In this document: one piece after another, positions 40,587-47,980 of the stretch
Layout of the letters: the number at the start of each line of letters is the position of its first letter
Position numbering within the stretch: position 1 is the first letter of the stretch
NCBI RefSeq assembly: GCF_039527675.1
Contig: NZ_BAAAKI010000006.1
Coordinates: 1 to 63,822, forward strand
Source of the DNA: Luteococcus sanguinis
GTDB lineage: Bacteria; Actinomycetota; Actinomycetes; Propionibacteriales; Propionibacteriaceae
Direction of reading: 5' to 3'
DNA: 63,822 nucleotides
The notes under the pieces: model-generated
The model's input: only the letters and a program-made list of their open reading frames with translations
Databases searched by the model: none
Told to the model about the DNA's origin: nothing
Made by a program: the position numbers and the translations under genes

Positions 40587-42122
40587 ATGGCAGGGATCCT
40601 GATCGCCGGGACGTCCTCGGACGCCGGAAAGTCGCTGGTGGTGACCGGTCTGTGCCGGGTGCTGGCTCGTCGCGGCATCGACGTCGCGCCGTTCAAGGCG
40701 CAGAACATGAGCAACAACTCCATGGTCGTTGCCGACGGTGAGATCGGGCGGGCCCAATTCCTGCAGGCGACGGCCGCCGGGCTCGAACCGAGCACCGCGA
40801 TGAACCCGGTGTTGATCAAGCCAGGCACCGACCGGAGGGCATTCGTGGTGGTCCGCGGCCGCCCGGGTGGGGTGCTGGAGGCAGGCCAGTACGCCACCGG
40901 AAGGGCACACCTGGCGGAGGCCGCCTTCACCGCCTACGAAGAGTTGTCGGCTGCGCACGACGTGATCGTCTGCGAGGGCGCTGGATCGCCCGCCGAGATC
41001 AACCTGCGCTCTGGCGACTATGTGAACATGGGCCTGGCCAGGAAGTTCGGGCTCCCGGTGTTGCTGGTCGGCGACATCGACCGAGGCGGGGTGCTCGCGT
41101 CGATCCACGGCACCTGGGCGCTGCTGGACGATGCCGACCGCGCGCTGCTCAAGGGATACGTGATCAACAAGTTCCGCGGCGACCCGGAGGTACTGGAGCC
41201 GGGACTGGCCGACCTGAGCCGCCGCAATGGGCTGCGCAGCTACGGCGTCCTGAACTGGTTGCAGGGGGTGTGGCTGGACTCGGAGGACGCGCTGGCGATT
41301 GGCGGCTGGAGTGCGGTCGGCGCCACCGCCAACCCGCTGCGAGTGGCCGTCGTCCGGCTGCCAAGGGTCAGCAATGCCACCGACGTCGACGCCCTGGCCG
41401 CCGAGCCGGGCGTGCGGGTCGAGGTGACCGCCGACGCGTCCGTCTGCGCGCAGGCCGACCTGGTCGTCGTCCCCGGAACCCGTTCCACGGCAGCAGACCT
41501 GGCGTGGTTGCGGGAGCGCGGGATCGCGGACGTGCTGGCCGAGCGGCACCGCTGCGGGCGCCCCGTGCTGGGCATCTGCGGCGGCTACCAGATGCTGGGG
41601 CGCGAGGTCGCCGACGAGGTCGAGGGCGAGGTGGGGACGGTCGAGGGCCTGGGCCTGCTCCCAACTCGCACTGACTTCGGCGTCGAGAAGGTGCTGGCCC
41701 GTCCACGTGGCACGTGGCGGGCAGAAACCACGTCCGGCTACGAGATCCACCACGGCATCGTGACGATCGAGGGCGATGCGGACGAGGCCTTCCTGGATGG
41801 CGTCCGGTCGGGGGCGACCTGGGGGACGATCTGGCACGGCACACTCGAGCACGATGGCTTCCGCCGGGCCTGGCTCACCGAGGTGGCGCGGCAGGCAGGC
41901 CACCCGTGGACGCCCACCGTGGGGGCGCCGGGGTATGCGTCCCTCCGCGAGACCATGATCAACACCTTGGCGGACGCGATGGAGGAGCAGGTCGACGTCG
42001 ACGGCCTGCTGGAACTCGCCCGTTCGTCCGAGCCCCCGACCGCCGCAACCCCAACCACCGCAACCCCAATCACCGTGACCCCAATCACCGCGACCCCAAT
42101 CACCGCGACCAAGGAGAATTGA
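40587..42122 (+). CDS. cobQ: cobyric acid synthase
   Basis: 511 residues. An N-terminal P-loop-like ATPase half begins ILIAGTSSDAGKSLVVTGLCR, with APFKAQNMSNNSMVVADGEIGRAQ, the CobQ signature; the C-terminal GATase-type domain has LGICGGYQMLGREVADEVEG with the catalytic Cys and GIVTIEGDADEAF near the end. It amidates four side chains of the corrin ring using glutamine. The tail has repeats TPTTATPITVTPITATPITA (about 480-507). It shares the TGATG overlap with cobO. Confidence 0.92.
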   Translation: MAGILIAGTSSDAGKSLVVTGLCRVLARRGIDVAPFKAQNMSNNSMVVADGEIGRAQFLQATAAGLEPSTAMNPVLIKPGTDRRAFVVVRGRPGGVLEAGQYATGRAHLAEAAFTAYEELSAAHDVIVCEGAGSPAEINLRSGDYVNMGLARKFGLPVLLVGDIDRGGVLASIHGTWALLDDADRALLKGYVINKFRGDPEVLEPGLADLSRRNGLRSYGVLNWLQGVWLDSEDALAIGGWSAVGATANPLRVAVVRLPRVSNATDVDALAAEPGVRVEVTADASVCAQADLVVVPGTRSTAADLAWLRERGIADVLAERHRCGRPVLGICGGYQMLGREVADEVEGEVGTVEGLGLLPTRTDFGVEKVLARPRGTWRAETTSGYEIHHGIVTIEGDADEAFLDGVRSGATWGTIWHGTLEHDGFRRAWLTEVARQAGHPWTPTVGAPGYASLRETMINTLADAMEEQVDVDGLLELARSSEPPTAATPTTATPITVTPITATPITATKEN

Positions 42123-42727
42123 TGCAGGGAACACCGCTGGTAAAACCCGCCGGGATGACCACCCGCCAGGCCAGGTTGCAGCCGCGACTCATCGTCCACA
42201 CCGGTGATGGCAAGGGGAAGTCGACCGCGGCCTTCGGGCTGGCGCTGCGCGGTTGGAACCAGGGCTGGTCGATCGGGGTGTACCAGTTCGTGAAGTCCAA
42301 GAGCTGGCGTACCGGTGAGAAGAATGCCTATGAGGCGCTCGACCAGGTGCACCGGGAGACCGGCGTCGGCGGCCCGGTGGAGTGGCATGCGATGGGCGCG
42401 GGGTGGACCTGGCTGCGGTCCACCGACACCACCGACCACGCCGCAATGGCGCGCGCTGGCTGGGAGAAGGTGTGCGAGCAGATGGCTGCGCAGACGCATG
42501 ACCTCTACATCCTGGACGAGTTCAGCTACGTTCTGGCCAATGGCTGGCTCGACGCCGACGAGGTGTTGGCGACGCTGGCCGAGCGTCCCGGCACCCAGCA
42601 CGTCGTGATGACCGGACGACGGATGCCGCAGACCATGATCGACGCCGCGGACGTCGCCACCGAGATGACCAAGCTCAAGCACCCCTTCGACAAGGGCGAG
42701 AAGGGCCAGGCGGGAATCGAGTGGTGA
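42122..42727 (+). CDS. cobO: corrinoid adenosyltransferase
   Basis: 201 residues, P-loop ATP:cob(I)alamin adenosyltransferase. The Walker A region is HTGDGKGKSTAAFGLALRG, with QFVKSKSWRTGEKNAYEALDQ, ILDEFSYVLANGWLD (Walker B-like) and VVMTGRRMPQTMIDAADVATEMTKLKHPFDKG, all characteristic of CobO/BtuR. It attaches the adenosyl group to the corrin cobalt. RBS AAGGAG lies five bases before ATG 42122, and its TGA overlaps the GTG of cobC. Confidence 0.93.
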   Translation: MQGTPLVKPAGMTTRQARLQPRLIVHTGDGKGKSTAAFGLALRGWNQGWSIGVYQFVKSKSWRTGEKNAYEALDQVHRETGVGGPVEWHAMGAGWTWLRSTDTTDHAAMARAGWEKVCEQMAAQTHDLYILDEFSYVLANGWLDADEVLATLAERPGTQHVVMTGRRMPQTMIDAADVATEMTKLKHPFDKGEKGQAGIEW

Positions 42728-43797
42728 GCCCACAAACAGAGCCCGCCGAACCAGACCTCACACACCATGGCGACCGAGACCTGGTGGCCGGGCTGGTGGA
42801 CTTCGCGGTGAATGTCCGTGACGTGCGCCCACCGCAGTGGCTGGTGGAGGTGCTGTCGCGCCCCGAGCGGTGGGCCGCCTACCCGGACCCCTCGCAGGCG
42901 CGGGCGGCGATCGCCCGTCGGCACGGCGTGGACGAGACGCTCGTGTTGCCCTGCGCCGGGGCGGCGGAGGCGTTCACGCTGATGGCACGCGGGTTGGGGG
43001 TGGCACGCGGTTTGGGGGTTCGACGTGCGTGCGTCGTGCACCCCCAGTTCACCGAGCCGGAACAGGCCCTGCGGGTCGCGGGGGTGCCGGTCGAGCGGGT
43101 GGTGCTGTCCGAGCCCTTCGAGCTGGACCCCTCGCTCGTCCCCGATGACGCGGACCTGGTCGTCGTCGGCAACCCCACCAACCCGACCGGCGTGCTCCAC
43201 CCCGCCGAGGTGCTGCAGGAGTTGGTCCGTCCGGAACGGGTGCTGCTGGTCGACGAGGCCTTCCTGGACGCCGTGCCGGGCGAACCTGAGACCATGATCA
43301 AGAGCGACATGGCTGGGGTTCTCGTGACCCGGTCGTTGACCAAGACCTTCTCCTTGGCCGGTCTGCGGGCAGGCTACGTCGTCGGCGACCCTGCGCTGGT
43401 GGCCCAGTTGGCCGCCGTACAGACGCCGTGGTCGGTGTCGGCGCCCGCAGCGGACGCGATGGTCGCCTGCTCATCCCCGCAGGCGGTGGCCTGGGCCCAC
43501 GAGGTCGCCGAGCAGGTCGTCCGCGACCGGGAGCAGATGATCACCCTGCTGAGCGCCGCTGGCGTCCGGGTCTGTGCGGACTCGTCCGCACCCTTCGTGC
43601 TCATCGACACCTCGGCCATCGGGCTCGGGTCGCAGCGTGAACCCCTCTCCCAGCTGGGATTCTCGGTGCGACGCGGGGAGAGCTTCCCCGGCCTCGGCGA
43701 GCACCACCTGCGGCTGGCCGTCCGCGACCCCCGGGTGGCACGGGAACTGTCCCAGGCCCTCGCGACACTTGCTCCATCAGGAAGGACGAATGCATGA
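42724..43797 (+). CDS. cobC: PLP-dependent threonine-phosphate decarboxylase/aminotransferase CobC
   Basis: 357 residues, class I/II aminotransferase fold. The PLP lysine lies in RSLTKTFSLAGLRAGYVVG (about residue 207), preceded by VGNPTNPTGVLHPAEVL and LLVDEAFLDAVPGE. In this context it is the CobC-type (Rv2231c) enzyme that supplies (R)-1-aminopropan-2-yl phosphate for the nucleotide-loop arm. It has a short tandem duplication ARGLGVARGLGV near residue 93. GTG 42724 overlaps the cobO stop (GTGA), and its stop overlaps cobT (ATGA). Confidence 0.87.
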   Translation: MSPQTEPAEPDLTHHGDRDLVAGLVDFAVNVRDVRPPQWLVEVLSRPERWAAYPDPSQARAAIARRHGVDETLVLPCAGAAEAFTLMARGLGVARGLGVRRACVVHPQFTEPEQALRVAGVPVERVVLSEPFELDPSLVPDDADLVVVGNPTNPTGVLHPAEVLQELVRPERVLLVDEAFLDAVPGEPETMIKSDMAGVLVTRSLTKTFSLAGLRAGYVVGDPALVAQLAAVQTPWSVSAPAADAMVACSSPQAVAWAHEVAEQVVRDREQMITLLSAAGVRVCADSSAPFVLIDTSAIGLGSQREPLSQLGFSVRRGESFPGLGEHHLRLAVRDPRVARELSQALATLAPSGRTNA

Positions 43798-44954
43798 CCA
43801 TCGAACTGGATGCCCTCGATCTGGGCACGATCGCGCCCGTCGACGAAGACGCCCGCCAGCAGGCGGAGCAGCGACAGTTGACGCTGACCAAGCCCCCCGG
43901 TGCGCTCGGCGAATTGGAGGTCTTGGGCAACCAGTTGTCTGCCATCTCCGGTGAATGCCCACCGCCGGTTCCGGAGCCTGGGCTGGTCGTGGTGTTCGCT
44001 GCTGACCATGGCGTGCAGGCACAGAAGGTGTCGCCGTGGCCGCAGGAGATCACCGTCCAGATGGCCGCCAACATCGCTGCCGGCGGGGCTGGCGTGAACG
44101 TGCTGGCGCGGGCCGCCGGTGCCCAGGTGCGCATCGTCGACCTCGGGATGCTCACGCCCGTTCCGGGTGTCGACGACCGTCGGATCGCCCCCGGCACCGC
44201 CGACTTCACGGTGGGGCCGGCGATGACCCGCGAGCAGGCACTGACGGCCATCGAGACCGGACGTGAGCTCGCCCGACAGGCCGCTGACGAGGGCTATCGA
44301 GTGCTCGTCCCCGGTGAGGTCGGTATTGGCAACACCACGCCCGCAGCTGCCCTGGTGGCGGTGTTCACCGGGCGTCCCGCCGTCGAGGTGACCGGGCGCG
44401 GGGCTGGCGCGGACGACGTGATGCTGGCCCGCAAGGCAGCGGTGATCGACGCCGGGATCGCGCTCAACCAGGCGTCCGCGGACGATCCACTGGGAGCGCT
44501 GGCAGCAGTCGGAGGCTTCGAGCACGCGGCGATGGTTGGGCTGATCCTGGGCGCGGCGGAGCTCCGGCTGCCGCTGGTGCTGGACGGTGTGATCGCTTGT
44601 TCGGCAGCCCTGGTGGCGGTGGCGCTGTGCCCGGCGGTGCAGGGCTACCTGGTCGGTGGTCACGCGGGTGCCGAGCCGGCGATCCAGGCGGCGCACCAGA
44701 AATTGGGGCTGCGTCCGCTGGTGGACCTCGGGCTGAGGCTCGGGGAGGGTTCCGGCGGCGCGGCTGCGCTCCCGCAGGTGGTGATGGCGGCCAGGATCCT
44801 GCACGAGATGGCCACCTTCGCCGACGCTGGCGTCACCGACTCCCCTGAGCCCCCGACCACGATCTCCGGGCCCCCGACCACGATCTCCGAGCCCCCGACC
44901 ACGAACCCCGGGCCCCCGGACACGACCCCCGAACCCATCGAGGCATCCGCATGA
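43794..44954 (+). CDS. cobT: nicotinate-nucleotide--dimethylbenzimidazole phosphoribosyltransferase
   Basis: 386 residues. Family signatures include LTLTKPPGALGELEVLGNQL, VVVFAADHGVQAQKVSPWP, GVNVLARAAGAQVRIVDLG, GEVGIGNTTPAAALVAVFTGRP and HQKLGLRPLVDLGLRLGEGSG with the catalytic Glu near the end. It makes alpha-ribazole 5'-phosphate from dimethylbenzimidazole. The last 35 residues form a low-complexity PPTTISE/PPTTNPG tail that is not part of the family fold and encodes repeats (see finding). It overlaps cobU by ATGA. Confidence 0.93.
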   Translation: MTIELDALDLGTIAPVDEDARQQAEQRQLTLTKPPGALGELEVLGNQLSAISGECPPPVPEPGLVVVFAADHGVQAQKVSPWPQEITVQMAANIAAGGAGVNVLARAAGAQVRIVDLGMLTPVPGVDDRRIAPGTADFTVGPAMTREQALTAIETGRELARQAADEGYRVLVPGEVGIGNTTPAAALVAVFTGRPAVEVTGRGAGADDVMLARKAAVIDAGIALNQASADDPLGALAAVGGFEHAAMVGLILGAAELRLPLVLDGVIACSAALVAVALCPAVQGYLVGGHAGAEPAIQAAHQKLGLRPLVDLGLRLGEGSGGAAALPQVVMAARILHEMATFADAGVTDSPEPPTTISGPPTTISEPPTTNPGPPDTTPEPIEASA

Positions 44955-45478
44955 GGACGCTCGTCCTGGGCGGCGCACGCTCCGGCAAGTCGACCCACGC
45001 GGAAGCACTCGCCGGCGCGTCCGAGCGCGTCGACTACGTCGCCACCGCGCCTGCTCGTCCCGGGGACGATGAGTGGGCCGAGCGGATCGCGCTGCACCAG
45101 CAACGTCGTCCGTCCAGTTGGCGCACGCTCGAGACCGGGGACATCGCGGGGGTGCTGGGACGCAACGAACCGGCGCTGGCGCTGGTCGACTGCCTGGCGC
45201 TGTGGTTGACCCGGACGATGGACGAGGTCGGCATCTGGTCCGACGAACCCGGTGGCCCAGAAGCCCTGCAGGCGCGCGTTGACGAGTTGGTGGCCGCCGT
45301 CGAATCGACCACCCGAGAGGTGGTGCTGGTCAGCAATGAGGTGGGCATGTCGGTGGTTCCCGAGCACTGGTCGGGGCGCTTCTTCCGCGACCAGCTGGGC
45401 ATCCTGAACATGCGGGTGGCCGCCGCCTGCGAGAGCGTGCTGCTGTGCGTCGCAGGAATCCCGATGACGGTCAAGTGA
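44951..45478 (+). CDS. cobU: adenosylcobinamide kinase/guanylyltransferase
   Basis: 175 residues. The Walker A GGARSGKSTHAEALAG opens the protein; VDYVATAPARPGDDEWAERIALHQQRRPSSWRTLE is the CobU/CobP signature containing the guanylylated His; LVSNEVGMSVVPEHWSGRFFRDQLGILNM completes it. It phosphorylates adenosylcobinamide and adds GMP. It overlaps cobT and cobS by ATGA/TGATG. Confidence 0.93.
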   Translation: MRTLVLGGARSGKSTHAEALAGASERVDYVATAPARPGDDEWAERIALHQQRRPSSWRTLETGDIAGVLGRNEPALALVDCLALWLTRTMDEVGIWSDEPGGPEALQARVDELVAAVESTTREVVLVSNEVGMSVVPEHWSGRFFRDQLGILNMRVAAACESVLLCVAGIPMTVK

Positions 45479-46338
45479 TGGGCTCGATCCCGGAGCCTGA
45501 CCCGACGCTCCCCCCGCCCGCCCTCTCCGATCCCCACGCCGCCTCGCCACCCCTGCTCGTCCTCCCCCGCATCGTCGCCACCCTCGGGATGTTCACCCTG
45601 CTCCCCGTCCCCCCGGCGATGGATGTCGACCGCACCACCTCCCGCTCGAATGTGACCGGCATGCCCATCGTCGGGCTGGTGCTGGGGCTGCTTGCGGGCG
45701 CCGCAGCGATTGTCGTGCAACTGTGCGGCGCCGGTGACTGGCTGGCCGGAATCATGGGTCTCGCCGTGCTCGCCGCAGCCACGGGGGCACTGCACCTGGA
45801 CGGTCTGGCCGACACTGCGGACGGGCTCGGGTCGCGCAAACCAGCCCAGCAGGCGCTGGAGGTGATGCGGCGCTCCGACATCGGGCCGATGGGGGTGGCG
45901 ACGCTCGTCCTCACGCTGCTGGTTGATCTTGGTGCGCTGACCTCGACCCATCTTGGCGGGTGGCGTCTGGTGGCGGCGTTGGTTCTCGGCCCGATGGTCG
46001 CGCGCACGGTGGTGGTCCACGCCACGCGGGCGGGATTGCCGGGAGCGCGGACGAGTGGTTTCGGCGCCCTGTTCACCGGGGTCACCACCCGCGCGGATGG
46101 CCTGTTGTGGTCCGGCCTGGTGCTCGCCGCGACCGGTGGGATCGGCGGGCTCGTGACCGGTTTCACGTGGAACCTCGTCGCCTGGCCGGTCGCCGCGCTC
46201 CTCGCCTGGGGAGTGGCCGCGTTCTGGCGCGGGCATCTGGTGAAGCGGCTCGGCGGACTCACCGGCGACACCTTTGGGTCCATGATCGAGGCGGCTGCGG
46301 CGACTTTCTGGGTGGCGCTGGCCTTGCTCTTGCGCTGA
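45478..46338 (+). CDS. cobS: adenosylcobinamide-GDP ribazoletransferase (cobalamin synthase)
   Basis: 286 residues, polytopic. LVLPRIVATLGMFTLLPVP begins the family, followed by GALHLDGLADTADGLGSRKPAQQALEVMRRSDIGPMGV, read across residues 102-140, which is the CobS signature with its aspartates. It joins GDP-cobinamide to alpha-ribazole, the final step. ATG 45478 shares a base with cobU TGA; a longer frame to 45445 has no support. It closes the operon. Confidence 0.92.
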   Translation: MGSIPEPDPTLPPPALSDPHAASPPLLVLPRIVATLGMFTLLPVPPAMDVDRTTSRSNVTGMPIVGLVLGLLAGAAAIVVQLCGAGDWLAGIMGLAVLAAATGALHLDGLADTADGLGSRKPAQQALEVMRRSDIGPMGVATLVLTLLVDLGALTSTHLGGWRLVAALVLGPMVARTVVVHATRAGLPGARTSGFGALFTGVTTRADGLLWSGLVLAATGGIGGLVTGFTWNLVAWPVAALLAWGVAAFWRGHLVKRLGGLTGDTFGSMIEAAAATFWVALALLLR

Positions 46339-46420
46339 CGCCGGGCATCGGGGCGGACGGGAACCGGTGGTCAACAACTTGCTGGGAGAATGGTCAGGCA
46401 CCCGACGAGAGGCCTGACCC

Positions 46421-47530
46421 GTGAAGATCCCCGCTGAACTGCTTCCCCGCGATGGGCACTTCGGCTCCGGACCGTCGAAGATCCGCGCCGAGCAGTTCGC
46501 CACGCTGGCCGCGAAGGGCCCCGAACTCCTCGGCTCTTCCCACCGGCAGACCCCGGTGAAGAACCTCGTGAAATCCTTCCAGGAGGGCATTGCCCAACTC
46601 TTCGACCTGCCCGAGGGCTACCAGGTGGTGCTCGGCAACGGCGGCGCCACGGCCTTCTGGGATGTCGCCGCCTTCGGCCTCGTGGAGCGCCGCGCCCACC
46701 ACCTCGTCCTCGGTGAGTTCAGCAAGAAGTTCGCCAAGGAGACCACGCGGGCGCCCTTCCTGGAGGAGCCGACGGTCCAGCAGATCGAACCCGGGCAGGG
46801 CGCGGATCCCCAGTTCTCCGCCGGCGCCGACCTCTACGCCTGGCCGCAGAACGAGACGTCCACCGGCGTGATGCTGCCCGTCCACCGCGTCCCCGGCACC
46901 GGATCGGCCCAGCTGATGGCCATCGACGCCACCTCCGGCGCAGCGGGTCTGCCCGTCGACCTCAACCAGTGCGATGTCTACTACTTCAGCCTGCAGAAGG
47001 GCTTCGCGTCCGAGGGCGGGCTGTGGGTGGCCATCCTGTCGCCAACCGCGATCGAGCGTGCGCGCAAGATCGCGTCCACCGACCGCTGGATCCCCGACTT
47101 CCTGAGCCTGACCACCGCGATCGACAACTCCGCCAACGCGCAGACCTACAACACCCCGGCCGTCGCGAGCCTGATCCTCGCCGACGAGCAGGTGCGCTGG
47201 CTCAACCAGTCCGGCGGCCTCGACTGGGCGATCGCCCGCACCGCGGACTCCTCGCGGCGGCTCTACGACTGGGCGCAGCAGCGCGAGTGGGCGACCCCCT
47301 TCGTCACCGACCCCAAGTACCGCTCCCAGGTCGTCGGAACCATCGATCTGGACGACTTGATCAACGCGGACGAGGTGTTGGCCACCCTGCGCGAGAACGG
47401 GATCATGGACGCCTTCGCCTACCGTGCGCTGCACCGCAACCAGCTGCGGGTCGCGATGTTCCCGGCCATCGACCCGGACGACGTGACCGCCTTCACCCAG
47501 TGCGTCGACTGGGTGGTCGAGAACCGCTGA
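46421..47530 (+). CDS. serC: phosphoserine aminotransferase
   Basis: 369 residues of the mycobacterial-type SerC. Evidence includes FGSGPSKIRAEQFATLA at the start, GNGGATAFWDVAAFGLVE, and the PLP lysine in YYFSLQKGFASEGGLW (about residue 190), followed by NTPAVASLILADEQV. It transaminates 3-phosphohydroxypyruvate to phosphoserine. GTG 46421 is the start. A TCAGGC/GCCTGA hairpin lies at 46394-46417 just upstream of the start. The region between cobS and serC is short (82 bp). Confidence 0.93.
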   Translation: MKIPAELLPRDGHFGSGPSKIRAEQFATLAAKGPELLGSSHRQTPVKNLVKSFQEGIAQLFDLPEGYQVVLGNGGATAFWDVAAFGLVERRAHHLVLGEFSKKFAKETTRAPFLEEPTVQQIEPGQGADPQFSAGADLYAWPQNETSTGVMLPVHRVPGTGSAQLMAIDATSGAAGLPVDLNQCDVYYFSLQKGFASEGGLWVAILSPTAIERARKIASTDRWIPDFLSLTTAIDNSANAQTYNTPAVASLILADEQVRWLNQSGGLDWAIARTADSSRRLYDWAQQREWATPFVTDPKYRSQVVGTIDLDDLINADEVLATLRENGIMDAFAYRALHRNQLRVAMFPAIDPDDVTAFTQCVDWVVENR

Positions 47531-47634
47531 GCACCTTCTGGGGCAACACCTCAACTGCTCACAGGTGACGCCAAGGGTGTCCGAGCAAAGTCTTCCTTGT
47601 CAGGGCGAACAGCCCGGAAACCCAAGGAGACGAC

Positions 47635-47775
47635 ATGGACACCACCCAGCACACCCCCGCCGCGACCCTCTCGTCCGCCACGATCGCCTGGGCGCTCAAG
47701 ACCCGCCCCGTTTCCGCCTCGATCCACCACGTGGGCACCGACCGGGTGAAGCTCACGCTCCTCAAGGCCGCCTGA
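47635..47775 (+). CDS. very small conserved-looking protein, 46 residues
   Basis: The reading frame from ATG 47635 has AAGGAGA four bases upstream (47624-47630), one of the best ribosome-binding sites in the window, and codes for LSSATIAWALKTRPVSASI and TDRVKLTLLKAA. It is soluble with no recognised family. Short proteins like this are commonly missed; the ribosome-binding site and codon bias argue that it is real. A stem-loop terminator follows at 47846. Confidence 0.6.
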   Translation: MDTTQHTPAATLSSATIAWALKTRPVSASIHHVGTDRVKLTLLKAA

Positions 47776-47845
47776 TCGCGTCACCCCGCGAGCGGCAACG
47801 ACCCTAGGAGAGGAGCCCGATCGAACGATTCCCGTCAAGTCCCCC

Positions 47846-47884
47846 CAACAGGCCTCGCCTCCCCTTCCTTGGCGAGGCCTGTTG
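47846..47884. terminator. strong bidirectional terminator hairpin
   Basis: CAACAGGCCTCGCC (47846-47859) and GGCGAGGCCTGTTG (47871-47884) form a perfect 14-bp stem with an 11-base loop. It lies between the small gene at 47635 and the convergent helicase gene, so it can serve both. There is no T-run. Confidence 0.8.
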
Positions 47885-47980
47885 CGCGTCCGCGTGATCC
47901 AGCGCGTGTCCCGCCGCTCGCATGCCCGTGTTGCAGCAACAGCGCCTGCGGTTCGCCCGAGCGGCTACCCCTCACAACCG

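Noticed and set aside
39600..42134. 844-codon minus-strand open frame
   Set aside because: Antisense shadow of cobD and cobQ; long only because of high GC third positions.
43374..45008. 544-codon minus-strand open frame
   Set aside because: Antisense to cobC and cobT with shadow composition.
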